Shown: piece after piece, positions 26,070-35,273 of the stretch
Numbering within the stretch: the stretch's first letter is position 1
Layout of the letters: each line of letters begins with the position of its first letter
NCBI RefSeq assembly: GCF_040932035.1
Contig: NZ_JBFRBB010000005.1
Location: 248,001 to 312,000, forward strand
Length of the DNA stretch: 64,000 nucleotides
Origin: Hoeflea_A sp040932035
GTDB lineage: Bacteria; Pseudomonadota; Alphaproteobacteria; Rhizobiales; Rhizobiaceae
Direction: 5' to 3'
Notes under the pieces: model-generated
Told to the model about the DNA's origin: nothing
Database searches by the model: none
Seen by the model: the letters and a program-made list of their open reading frames with translations, nothing else
Position numbers and translations under genes: made by a program

Positions 26070-27221
26070 CTATTCTCCGGCAGGTGCCGCTTCCTCCGCA
26101 CCGATATCCGCGTGACGTGCGACGGAAGAAAGCAAAAGGACAACGCCAAACAGCGCCGCTAGCCCCATAAACGCGACCGAAAAACCGTTATACTCGGCGA
26201 CAAAGCCGATCAGCGCCGGCGCCAGCAGAATTCCCGAATAGCCCATGCAGGTCGCGATGCTGATACCGACGCCTGCGGGCAGTCCCGGAAGGTTTCCGGC
26301 GGCCGAAAGCGCGACGGGCACCAGATTGGCAATCCCGAGACCCGAAAGCGCAAATCCGGCAATCGCCATCGACGGTCCGCTGGCCGTTGCCGCCAGCACC
26401 AGTCCAACGGCAGCGACAATCGCCGAATAGCGGATGGTCGCAACGGCGCCGAGACGCTGGCGCACCGCATCGCCGGCAAACCGCATGAGCGCCATCGTCG
26501 CCGCCACCGCGCCGAAGGCAAGGCCGGAATAGGTGACGTCCGCGCCAAGGTCCTGCCGCAGATAAAGCGCGCCCCAGTCGAGTATCGCGCCTTCCGGAAC
26601 CATCGAAAACAGGGCGACAAGCCCTACCACATAGGGCATAGGAGCAAGCGTCAGCTGGAATTTCGGCTTGGTTTCGGCAGCGACCGGCAGGTCGGGCGCC
26701 AGTCGCGATTGAAAATACAACGCGACGAGCAGGGCGATAACGGTCACGATCCCCACCTGCTCGAATGTGCCGAACCGGTCGATCAGCAATCCGCCGGAAG
26801 CCGCGCCGACAAGACCGCCAAGGCTCCAGAAACCGTGGCACGATGACATGATGGCGCGTTTGCGCCGCCGCTCGACTACCACGGCATTGGCATTCATCGC
26901 GATATCCATGGAACCGATGATGCCGCCAAAGATGAAAAGCACCGCCGCAAGGATTGCGACACCGGGCGCAAGGACCACCGGCAGCAGGGCGAAGGAACAC
27001 AATATGCAGGTGACGCGCAGCACAGGCAGCGCACCGATCCTCGCGATGAGCGCACCGGAGACCGGCATGATAAGCAGCGATCCGAATCCAAGCGCCAGGA
27101 TCATCATGCCGACCTGCCCCTCAGACAGGCCATGACGGCCGGCAAGCTCGGGAACCAGCGGTGCCCAGCTTCCGACCACGAAGCCGTTCATCAGGAACAT
27201 TGCCGAAACCGCTGCCCGCAT
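26070..27221 (-). CDS. major facilitator superfamily transporter
   Basis: A 383-residue inner-membrane transporter with about twelve hydrophobic segments. The first reads MRAAVSAMFLMNGFVVGSWAPLVPEL, followed by the loop motif region GLSEGQVGMMILALGFGSLLIMPVSG. Intracellular loop residues ERRRKRAIMSSCHGFWSLGG are typical of sugar or drug exporters resembling YbjJ. The substrate is unknown. It lies between the lipid-kinase gene and pyruvate carboxylase; the gap to the latter is 39 bp, so it could be read from its own promoter or with that gene. Confidence 0.88.
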   Translation of the reverse strand: MRAAVSAMFLMNGFVVGSWAPLVPELAGRHGLSEGQVGMMILALGFGSLLIMPVSGALIARIGALPVLRVTCILCSFALLPVVLAPGVAILAAVLFIFGGIIGSMDIAMNANAVVVERRRKRAIMSSCHGFWSLGGLVGAASGGLLIDRFGTFEQVGIVTVIALLVALYFQSRLAPDLPVAAETKPKFQLTLAPMPYVVGLVALFSMVPEGAILDWGALYLRQDLGADVTYSGLAFGAVAATMALMRFAGDAVRQRLGAVATIRYSAIVAAVGLVLAATASGPSMAIAGFALSGLGIANLVPVALSAAGNLPGLPAGVGISIATCMGYSGILLAPALIGFVAEYNGFSVAFMGLAALFGVVLLLSSVARHADIGAEEAAPAGE

Positions 27222-27260
27222 CCGCCGATGCTCCCTAAACTATTGGCCGCCTGAACGGTG

Positions 27261-30200
27261 TCAGGCGTAGACCACCAGAAGGTCCTTGGCGTCGATCTGA
27301 TCGCCGGCCTTGACGAGAACTTCCGAGATTACGCCATCTTCTTCCGCATGGATGGCGGTTTCCATCTTCATTGCCTCGATGGAAAGCAGAACGTCGCCGG
27401 CCTGCACCTCCTGCCCGGCCGCGACAGCGATTGTCGACACCACGCCCGGCATCGGCGCGCCGACATGTGCGTCGTTTCCGGCCTCGGCCTTTCTGCGCTG
27501 CGCCGCCGCCGATGCGCCGTGGGCACGGTCCGGCACCTTGATGCGCCGCGGTTGGCCGTTGAGTTCGAAGAACACCGTGACCATGCCCTTTTCGTTCGGT
27601 TCGCCGACCGCAAGGTTCCGGATGACCAGCGTCTTGCCTTTTTCAAGGTCGACGAACAGCTCGTTGCCTGCAGGCAGGCCGTAGAAATAGGACGGCGTCG
27701 GCAGGGTTGAAACCGGGCCGTAGGTCCGTCGCGCCATGGCGTAGTCGGTAAAGACCTTCGGATACATGAGGTAAGACGCAAACTCGAACTCGTTGACCTT
27801 CCGGTCGATGGTCTTTTCGATCGCCTTGCGTTCGGCCTCGAGGTCGGCCTCCTCCAGGAGCGAGCCCGGACGGTCGGTATAGGCCTTTTCGCCCTTCAGC
27901 ACTTTTTTCTGCAGCCCCGCGGGCCAGCCGCCCGGCGACTGGCCGAGATCGCCGCGCATCATCGAAACAACCGAATCCGGGAAGGACACGTCACGCTTCG
28001 GGTCTTCGACGTCTTCCACCGAAAGGTCCTGCGATACCATCATCAGCGCCATGTCGCCCACTACCTTGGACGATGGCGTCACCTTGACGATATCGCCGAA
28101 CATCTGGTTGGCGTCGGCATAGGCCTGCGCCACCTCGTGCCAGCGGGTTTCAAGACCGAGCGAGCGCGCCTGTTCCTTGAGGTTGGTGAACTGGCCGCCC
28201 GGCATTTCGTGCAAATAGACTTCCGATGCCGGCCCCTTCAGATCGCTTTCGAAGGCAACATATTGCGCGCGCACCGCTTCCCAGTAGAAGGAGATGCGGC
28301 GAATCCATTCAGGATCGAGCCCCGGATCGCGCTCGCCGCCACGCAGCGCCTCAACGATTGAGCCGAGGCAAGGCTGCGACGTGTTGCCCGAAAGCGCATC
28401 CATCGCGGCATCCACCGCATCGACGCCGGCATCCACTGCCGCAAGCACAGTCGCGGCTGAAATGCCGGACGTGTCATGCGTGTGGAAATGGATCGGAAGG
28501 TCTGTTGCATCGCGCAGCGCCGTGAAGAGCTGTGTTGCCGCAGCGGGCTTCAAAAGGCCGGCCATATCCTTGAGCGCAATGATATGCGCGCCGGCATCGG
28601 CCAGCTCGCGTGCAAGCTCCGTATAATATTTGAGGTCGTATTTCGGCCGCGCCGAATTGAGGATGTCGCCGGTATAGCAGATCGTTGCTTCGCACAACTT
28701 GTCTTCCTCGCACACCGCATCCATTGAGACCCGCATGTTGTCGACCCAGTTAAGACAGTCGAAAACGCGGAACAAATCGATGCCGCCGGCCGCTGCCTGG
28801 CGGACGAAGTGCTTGACGACATTGTCCGGGTAATTGGTGTAGCCGACACCGTTGGCGCCGCGCAGCAGCATCTGCAGAAGAAGGTTCGGCGCACCCTCGC
28901 GGACCTGCGACAGGCGCTCCCACGGATCCTCCGTCAAAAACCGCATGGAGACGTCGAAGGTGGCTCCACCCCAGCATTCCAGGGACAGAAGGTTCGGCAA
29001 CGCCCGTGCATAGGTGCCTGCAATGCGGGCAATATCATAGGTACGCATGCGTGTCGCAAGCAGCGATTGATGACCGTCGCGCATTGTCGTGTCGGTCAAA
29101 AGGACACGGCTTTCATTACGCATCCATTCACCGAATTTCTTCGGGCCCAGTTCATCGAGTTTCTGCTTGGTGCCGTCCGGGATGGCGCCGCCAATGGGCG
29201 GAACAGCGGGAGCGCTGACGTCTTCGGCAGGCTTGATCCTGTCCCGGGTTTCCGGGTGGCCGTTGACTGTCACATCGGCGAGATAGGTCAAAAGGCGTGT
29301 CGCCCGGTCCTTGCGCCGGACCTGCGCAAACAGTTCCGGCGTGTTGTCGATGAATTTGGTCGTATAGCTGTTGTCGCGGAAATGCGGGTGTCCGATGATC
29401 GCTTCGAGGAAGGTCAGATTGGTTGCCACCCCGCGTATGCGGAACTCGCGCAGGGCCCGGTCCATGCGGTCAATCGCCTCTTCCGGCGTCGGCGCCCAGG
29501 CGGTCACCTTTTCAAGCAGCGGATCATAAAAGCGCGTGATAACCGCACCCGAATAGGCCGTGCCGCCATCGAGCCGGATGCCGAAGCCGGTCGCGCCGCG
29601 ATAGGCGGTTATGCGCCCGTAATCGGGTATGAAATTCTGCTCCGGATCTTCCGTCGTGATGCGGCACTGTAGCGCATGCCCGTTGAGCCGGATATTCTCC
29701 TGCGCCGGCACGCCCGACTGCTCGGTGCCGATGGCATGGCCGTCGAGAATATGGATCTGCGCCTTGACGATGTCGATGCCGGTCACCTCTTCGGTAACCG
29801 TGTGCTCGACCTGGATCCGGGGATTAACCTCGATAAAGTAGGGAGCGCCCGTGTCGGCATCCATCAGGAATTCGACGGTTCCCGCTCCGATATAATCGGT
29901 GGCCTCACCGATCCTGATCGCATGGGCTGCAAGATCGGCCCGTTGCGCATCGTCGAGATAGGGCGCTGGTGCGCGTTCGACGACTTTCTGATTGCGCCGC
30001 TGTATGGAACAGTCGCGCTCAAAAAGGTGAACGACATTGCCGTGCGTGTCGCCAAGCAGCTGGACCTCGACGTGGCGTGCCCGTTCGACCAGCTTTTCCA
30101 GATAGACCTCATCCTTGCCGAAAGCAGCACGCGCCTCGCGCTTGGCCTCGGTGACTTCCCGTTGAAGATCATCCTCGGAGCGGATAACGCGCATGCCGCG

Positions 30201-30719
30201 GCCGCCGCCGCCCCAGGACGCCTTGAGCATCACCGGATAGCCTATTTCCCGGGCCATGCGGGCGGTTTCTGCCGGATCGTCCGGCAGTGGGTCTGTTGCC
30301 GGAACCACCGGCACACCGACTTCGAGCGCCAGATTGCGCGCCGCGACCTTGTTGCCGAGGCGGCGCATCGTCTCCGGCTTCGGCCCGATGAATATGAGCC
30401 CATTGTCGGCGCAGGCTTCGGCGAATTCGGGACTTTCGGATAGCAGGCCGTAACCCGGGTGAATGGCATCCGCGCCGGACAGTTTGGCGACACGGATCAT
30501 TTCCTCGATGGAAAGATAGCTTTCGATCGGTCCGAGATCGGCATGCAGATGCGGCCCGCGGCCCACCTGATAGGATTCATCCGCCTTGAAACGATGCAGC
30601 GCCAGCTTGTCTTCTTCGGCCCACACGGCGACCGTTTTGAGACCCAGTTCGTTGGCTGCGCGAAACACTCGGATCGCTATTTCAGATCGGTTCGCGACCA
30701 GGATTTTCGAAATCGGCAA
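27261..30719 (-). CDS. pyc: pyruvate carboxylase
   Basis: Carboxylates pyruvate to oxaloacetate, refilling the TCA cycle. It is a single 1152-residue chain. Domain order: biotin carboxylase (about 1-450, with GGGGRGMR and the ERDCSIQRRNQKV box), carboxyltransferase (about 530-830, with TTMRDGHQSLLATRMRTYD and the HFHTHD metal site), allosteric/tetramerisation region (to about 1070), and a C-terminal biotinyl domain with the biotinylated Lys1118 in AMKMET. This is the fused alpha4 form usual in rhizobia. Start at ATG 30719 gives MPISKILVANRSEIAIR, the expected beginning. Confidence 0.97.
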   Translation of the reverse strand: MPISKILVANRSEIAIRVFRAANELGLKTVAVWAEEDKLALHRFKADESYQVGRGPHLHADLGPIESYLSIEEMIRVAKLSGADAIHPGYGLLSESPEFAEACADNGLIFIGPKPETMRRLGNKVAARNLALEVGVPVVPATDPLPDDPAETARMAREIGYPVMLKASWGGGGRGMRVIRSEDDLQREVTEAKREARAAFGKDEVYLEKLVERARHVEVQLLGDTHGNVVHLFERDCSIQRRNQKVVERAPAPYLDDAQRADLAAHAIRIGEATDYIGAGTVEFLMDADTGAPYFIEVNPRIQVEHTVTEEVTGIDIVKAQIHILDGHAIGTEQSGVPAQENIRLNGHALQCRITTEDPEQNFIPDYGRITAYRGATGFGIRLDGGTAYSGAVITRFYDPLLEKVTAWAPTPEEAIDRMDRALREFRIRGVATNLTFLEAIIGHPHFRDNSYTTKFIDNTPELFAQVRRKDRATRLLTYLADVTVNGHPETRDRIKPAEDVSAPAVPPIGGAIPDGTKQKLDELGPKKFGEWMRNESRVLLTDTTMRDGHQSLLATRMRTYDIARIAGTYARALPNLLSLECWGGATFDVSMRFLTEDPWERLSQVREGAPNLLLQMLLRGANGVGYTNYPDNVVKHFVRQAAAGGIDLFRVFDCLNWVDNMRVSMDAVCEEDKLCEATICYTGDILNSARPKYDLKYYTELARELADAGAHIIALKDMAGLLKPAAATQLFTALRDATDLPIHFHTHDTSGISAATVLAAVDAGVDAVDAAMDALSGNTSQPCLGSIVEALRGGERDPGLDPEWIRRISFYWEAVRAQYVAFESDLKGPASEVYLHEMPGGQFTNLKEQARSLGLETRWHEVAQAYADANQMFGDIVKVTPSSKVVGDMALMMVSQDLSVEDVEDPKRDVSFPDSVVSMMRGDLGQSPGGWPAGLQKKVLKGEKAYTDRPGSLLEEADLEAERKAIEKTIDRKVNEFEFASYLMYPKVFTDYAMARRTYGPVSTLPTPSYFYGLPAGNELFVDLEKGKTLVIRNLAVGEPNEKGMVTVFFELNGQPRRIKVPDRAHGASAAAQRRKAEAGNDAHVGAPMPGVVSTIAVAAGQEVQAGDVLLSIEAMKMETAIHAEEDGVISEVLVKAGDQIDAKDLLVVYA

Positions 30720-30868
30720 GGCAAAAAACTCCAGATATCACAGGTGTCGTAAGAGCGGCGGCGGCCGCATGACGCACCTATTAGAGCGTTTCGTGCGTAA
30801 AATGAAGCAGTGCGGGCAAAGAACTTGCCGCAATTCCGTAACACTTGCACACAGCCGCACCGCCTGTT

Positions 30869-30887
30869 CCGTGCGAAATTCGCACGG
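30869..30887. other. 7-bp hairpin between the LuxR-type gene and pyc
   Basis: CCGTGCG (30869-30875) pairs with CGCACGG (30881-30887) around AAATT, about 37 bp after the end of the regulator gene. No U-run follows on the minus strand. It may limit read-through into pyc. The stretch 30782-30808 (tagagcgtttcgtgcgtaaa and following) resembles short dispersed repeats I remember from related genomes. Confidence 0.35.
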
Positions 30888-30923
30888 TCCGGTCGGTCCG
30901 ACTTGTCGTCAAGCGGCGTTTTG

Positions 30924-31676
30924 TTACGAAATCAGGCCGAGCCGGAACGCGATAGCCACCGCGTGATGCCGGTTCTTGGCTTTCAGCTTGATCTGGAGTG
31001 CGTTCATGTACCAGTCGACCGTGTGGTTCGACAGGTTCAAAACCGAGGCAATCTCGTTGGACGTCATTCCATCGGCAAGATAGCTCAGTGCTTCCATTTC
31101 GCGCCGCGTCAGCTGAACATCGACCGTGGACGACAATTCTTCATTGACGATCGGATCGGACAGCTCGAGCAACCGCCAGAAGACGATTTTTGCCAGCGCG
31201 TCAAACAGGGTCATTTCCAGGGGGCTGAGATCGACCTGTCTGCCGCCGACGGACAGGTTGCCCATCAGGCCGCGCCTGCCGTGTATGGGAAAGATATAGC
31301 CGCCCTCTAGTCCGAATTTGAGCGCGTCGACCATCATGCGTTGCATGCGGCGGCGATGCGGGTCCGATTGGAAAGCCGGGATGGCCTCGGCCCAGCTGAA
31401 GCCTTTGCGCGCATGTCCAAGATACCGGATCGTCGGATCGATCAGCACATATTTCTTCTGCATGTAGCGCGCTGGCCAGCCGTCGGGCCAGCGTCCGGCC
31501 AGAACAAGGCTGAGCGGATCTTCGGATGCCTTGGGTTGGCGTATAACGCCGTAATAGTCGAAGCCACAGGTATCCAGTACCGATTCGAGCCCGTCAATAA
31601 TATCCGGTTGCGACTCGAGATCATTCACCGACTCAAGAAAGTCAATTATTGCGGCTGTTTTCACTGAGTTCCCCAT
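30924..31676 (-). CDS. LuxR-family regulator with an autoinducer-binding domain
   Basis: A 250-residue quorum-sensing-type transcription factor from ATG 31676 (AGGTG lies 8 bases upstream; the GTG at 31685 is less likely). The N-terminal domain keeps the acyl-homoserine-lactone pocket residues Trp67, Tyr71, Asp80, Pro81 and Trp95, offset by exactly ten from the TraR positions 57, 61, 70, 71 and 85. The C-terminal GerE-type helix-turn-helix is LTRREMEALSYLADGMTSNEIA. No luxI-type synthase gene is present in the window, so it may be a solo regulator. Targets are unknown; the divergent mltB gene is one candidate. Confidence 0.9.
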   Translation of the reverse strand: MGNSVKTAAIIDFLESVNDLESQPDIIDGLESVLDTCGFDYYGVIRQPKASEDPLSLVLAGRWPDGWPARYMQKKYVLIDPTIRYLGHARKGFSWAEAIPAFQSDPHRRRMQRMMVDALKFGLEGGYIFPIHGRRGLMGNLSVGGRQVDLSPLEMTLFDALAKIVFWRLLELSDPIVNEELSSTVDVQLTRREMEALSYLADGMTSNEIASVLNLSNHTVDWYMNALQIKLKAKNRHHAVAIAFRLGLIS

Positions 31677-31988
31677 AGCTGTCACCTGGTTGGCTGGCCG
31701 GCTAAATATATCCCGGCTCTATCGTATCTATCGGTTGCCATCCACCAATTTTATCCGCCCTATCGGAGCTTAACCGGCTTCAAACATCTGGCGGGCCTTC
31801 GGACTGTTGTCCCAATGCCCAAAAGTCCCCAACCACGGACAATTCCCATCGTCGGCAATCATAGTCATTCTTGCCGATCTGGCAAAGCCAATCATTGTTC
31901 TACTAACACCATAATATTTTGCTCAAATTCAGACTGTCCTTTCTTCGGCCAGCCTTGCCAGCCCCGACCTTGCTGATATGCTCTGGCC
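31677..31988. other. 312-bp divergent intergenic region between the LuxR-type gene and mltB
   Basis: No ORF of coding character is seen. It contains the short dyad TTGCC-N5-GGCAA at 31871-31885 and a repeated CTATCGG. It must hold the promoters of both divergent genes. A classic 18-20 bp lux box is not apparent. Confidence 0.4.
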
Positions 31989-33185
31989 ATGCTGAGCAAT
32001 CAAATGACACTGTGGATCTGCTTGACGCTCGCCGTAATCGTGATGCTGTTTCCAGCGCCGCTGCAGGTCCAGGCGAAACCGAGTTTCAGGAATTTTGTCG
32101 ATTCGCTTTATCCCGACGCCGCGGCCGCTGGCGTTGAATGGGAGACCTTCGAAGCGGCGACTGCCGGTCTGCAACCCAACAACAAAATCATCAAATTCAC
32201 CAAAAGCCAGCCCGAATTCAAACGCTCCATCGGTCAATACGTCGAAAAACGTGTAACGGCTGCCCGTATACAGTCCGGTCAGGCGATGGCAAAAAAATAT
32301 GCCCGGACACTATCCGCCATAGAAAAGAAATACGGCGTCGACCGGTATGTGCTCCTGGCAATCTGGGGCATGGAAACCAATTACGGCGGCTATATCGGCA
32401 ACAGCGACACGCTTCGCTCGCTGGCAACACTTGCCTATGTCGGCTATCGCGGCGACTATTTTCAAAAGGAATTCATCAACGCCCTTCTGGTTCTCCAGCA
32501 GGAAAAACTCAGCCGGAAGCATATGCGCGGTTCCTGGGCCGGTGCAGTCGGTCACACGCAGTTCATGCCATCGAGTTTCCTGAAATATGCTGTCGATCAC
32601 AATGGCGACGGCAAGCGGGACCTATGGGGCAGCAAACCGGACGCACTCGCGTCGGCTGCCAATTACCTCAAGGGCAACGGCTGGAAAACCGGAGCGCGCT
32701 GGGGCTATCAGGTAAACCTGCCAAAAGGACTGGACCTGACCAAGGCTGATGATACCTACCGCAATTGGGTCAAGCGCGGCGTCGTCCGCATGGATGGCGG
32801 CAACCTTCCCGACAGAGGGTCGGCGACACTTCTTTTTCCAAGCGGCATCGAAGGCCTCGCCTTTCTCGCGACGAACAATTTCATGGTGCTCAAATCCTAT
32901 AATTTCTCCGATGCCTATGCCCTTTCGGTCGGCCATCTGGCGGACAGGATAGCGAACCGCGCATCACCACTGGCTGGCAACTGGAATGTCGAAAAGCCGC
33001 TGAACAAGGCCGAGCGGATCGACATGCAGAAAAGAATGCAGGCGGCAGGCTACCCGGTTCCCCGTACCGACGGCCGCGTCGGCCTGGAGATGCGGGCAGT
33101 TATTCGCGACTACCAGGCCCGCAACAATATGACACCCGACGGGCATGCCGATCAGGCGGTCTACAAATCCGTTAAAAGCAAATAG
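31989..33185 (+). CDS. mltB: lytic murein transglycosylase, MltB family, with peptidoglycan-binding domain
   Basis: Cleaves glycan strands to 1,6-anhydro-muropeptides in the periplasm (GH103). It is a 398-residue protein with a signal peptide (about 1-29, ending PLQVQA). The catalytic Glu129 lies in WGMETNYGGYIG; the AVGHTQFMPSSF and GSKPDALASAANYLKGNGW motifs complete the MltB signature. A C-terminal peptidoglycan-binding type 1 domain follows (MQAAGYPVPRTDGRVGLEMRAVIRDYQ). The signal lacks a lipobox Cys, so it is probably soluble. Its stop abuts the stop of pbpC on the opposite strand. Confidence 0.93.
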   Translation: MLSNQMTLWICLTLAVIVMLFPAPLQVQAKPSFRNFVDSLYPDAAAAGVEWETFEAATAGLQPNNKIIKFTKSQPEFKRSIGQYVEKRVTAARIQSGQAMAKKYARTLSAIEKKYGVDRYVLLAIWGMETNYGGYIGNSDTLRSLATLAYVGYRGDYFQKEFINALLVLQQEKLSRKHMRGSWAGAVGHTQFMPSSFLKYAVDHNGDGKRDLWGSKPDALASAANYLKGNGWKTGARWGYQVNLPKGLDLTKADDTYRNWVKRGVVRMDGGNLPDRGSATLLFPSGIEGLAFLATNNFMVLKSYNFSDAYALSVGHLADRIANRASPLAGNWNVEKPLNKAERIDMQKRMQAAGYPVPRTDGRVGLEMRAVIRDYQARNNMTPDGHADQAVYKSVKSK

Positions 33186-35273
33186 CTATTCGACAATGAT
33201 GTCGACGTTGGCCGTGCGGCCCGCCGCATCGATGACCGAGAGGCTTGCGCTGCCGCGGCCGTCGGGCGACCACTGCCACTTGCGCTGACGCACAACGCTG
33301 TCCACCGGCTTTCCATTGGCCAGCCAGCGGAACGGCGGGCGGCCACCCTGCAGCTTGACAACCAGAGGCAAAAAAGCCTCTCCGGATGTGCGGCTGAGCG
33401 CGATGCGTGCGCCACTCGGCGGATAGGCAATCTGTGGAGCCGTCTCGCCGCTGGTTGAACGCTCGAAACGCTCTTCAAATGTCAAAAAGCGCCGCATGGA
33501 TTGGGGAAGATCGGCACGGGCCAAGCGCACGGCGCCCGATGGCGGCGCATTGAACGGTTCGATGGCTTTTCCCGATCGCGCAAAGGCCTCGAACAGAACC
33601 GGAGCGGCAGCTGAGCGGCCCGTGAGTCCCGGCACCGCGCTGTTATCGGGCCGGCCAATCCAGACACCAATAACGTAGCGGCCATCAAAACCGACGGACC
33701 AGGCGTCCCGGTAGCCATAACTGGTGCCCGTCTTGTAGGCAATTTCCAGCCGCGGCGAACCGACCGGGGCAACAACACCGCGCAGGATATCGCGCACGTG
33801 CCAGCGTGCGACGCTCTGCAGAAGAGGTCCGTTACCCGATCGGACGGACTGCGCATCGACCCCGTTTGACAGCATGACGGACCGGCCATCTATGGCCACC
33901 AGGCCACTATAGAGCTGGACAAGATCAACGAGCGTCGTGCCGATACCGCCAAGGCCTATGGAAAGGCCGGGACGGTCGGTTGCCGGCAGACGGTAGCGCA
34001 TTCCACCGCGACGCAGCAGCGAAGCAAGCCTTGCCGGCCCTACCGCTCCCAGCAACCTGATTGCCGGGACATTCAACGACATCTGCAGCGCATGCCGGAT
34101 GCTGACATCGCCTTGAAACTGCATATCGAAATTGCGTGGCCGGTATCCTGAAAAATTCGCGGGCCTGTCCGAAATCAGCGTTTCGGGCAACACCAGCCCT
34201 TCTTCAAACGCAAGACCGTAGATAAACGGTTTTAGGGTCGATCCGGGCGACCTTGACGCAAGGCTCATATCGATCCAGCCGGCGCGGCGGCTGTCGAAAT
34301 ACCCCGCGGAGCCCACCTGGGCGAGTATGAACCCATCACGGCTGTCGGCCATGACAATGGCTATGGACAGGCGTTGCTGAAGCCGCTCTGCGGCTTCCTT
34401 CGCCACCGATTCCAGATTGGCCTGTACGTCTCTTAACAGCGTGGTCTGATGCAACAGCCGTTCAGGATTGCCGGCGCGCGCGCGCTGCGCCAGATGGGCT
34501 GCAAAAGCCGGCAGTGGCCGGCGCCTGACGAGAAAGTCGAGCCCGGCAACCCGCTCGATTTCAGCCGGGTCGATCAGGTCTTTTTCCGCCGCCCGCGCCA
34601 GCACCCTGAGGCTGGATTGCCGCGCCGCTTGTTCGTTGCGGTCGGGGCGCCGGGTTTCAGGCGATTGCGGCAAGGCAACAAGGAGAGACGCCTGCTGCAG
34701 GTCCAACGATGCCGGCTCCTTGCCGAAATAGGCAAGACTGGCCGCCCTGATACCTTCCAGATTGCCGCCATAGGGTGCGAGCGTCAGGTACCATTCCAGG
34801 ATTTCATCCTTGCTAAGCTGCCGCTCAAGCTGAACCGCCCGCGCAATTTGCAGCAGCTTTGCATCGAGCGTGCGAGAGGGCCGTGGCTCCAGAAGCCGCG
34901 CAAGCTGCATGGTGATGGTCGAACCACCCGAAACAATGCGGCCATTGGTTATCATCTGCCCGAGCGCCCGCATCATCGCCAGCGGGTCGACGCCGCGATG
35001 CGTCGCGAAACGCTTGTCCTCATAAGCGATCAAAAGCGCCAGAAAATCCGGATCGACGGCGTCAAGCCGGGGCTTCAGCCGCCAGCGCCCCTCTTCGGTG
35101 GCAAAAACGCGAAGCAGAGCTCCGTCGCGATCGGTGACCTCGACGGAAAGCGAACGGCTATTTGGAAGCGGCGGCGGAAACGACCGGTCAAGAACGAGCG
35201 CAAGCACCACAACAAGCGCGGCAAAGACTGCCACGCAACCTGACGCAACCGCTATCCGGCCGCCGCGTGACAT
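33186..35273 (-). CDS. pbpC: penicillin-binding protein 1C
   Basis: Bifunctional-type class A PBP with a GT51 transglycosylase and a penicillin-binding domain. Start chosen at ATG 35273: its A overlaps the stop of the macroglobulin gene (TAATG), and GGAGG precedes it; an earlier in-frame start at 35303 is less well supported. It has 695 residues: a transmembrane anchor (about 5-30), the GT51 catalytic AYEDKRFATHRGVDP and GGSTITMQLARLL, the PBP motifs STLK (SPGSTLKPF), SLN (MSLNVPA) and KTG (YKTGTSYG), and a C-terminal beta domain of the PBP1C type. Translation is coupled to the macroglobulin gene. Confidence 0.94.
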   Translation of the reverse strand: MSRGGRIAVASGCVAVFAALVVVLALVLDRSFPPPLPNSRSLSVEVTDRDGALLRVFATEEGRWRLKPRLDAVDPDFLALLIAYEDKRFATHRGVDPLAMMRALGQMITNGRIVSGGSTITMQLARLLEPRPSRTLDAKLLQIARAVQLERQLSKDEILEWYLTLAPYGGNLEGIRAASLAYFGKEPASLDLQQASLLVALPQSPETRRPDRNEQAARQSSLRVLARAAEKDLIDPAEIERVAGLDFLVRRRPLPAFAAHLAQRARAGNPERLLHQTTLLRDVQANLESVAKEAAERLQQRLSIAIVMADSRDGFILAQVGSAGYFDSRRAGWIDMSLASRSPGSTLKPFIYGLAFEEGLVLPETLISDRPANFSGYRPRNFDMQFQGDVSIRHALQMSLNVPAIRLLGAVGPARLASLLRRGGMRYRLPATDRPGLSIGLGGIGTTLVDLVQLYSGLVAIDGRSVMLSNGVDAQSVRSGNGPLLQSVARWHVRDILRGVVAPVGSPRLEIAYKTGTSYGYRDAWSVGFDGRYVIGVWIGRPDNSAVPGLTGRSAAAPVLFEAFARSGKAIEPFNAPPSGAVRLARADLPQSMRRFLTFEERFERSTSGETAPQIAYPPSGARIALSRTSGEAFLPLVVKLQGGRPPFRWLANGKPVDSVVRQRKWQWSPDGRGSASLSVIDAAGRTANVDIIVE

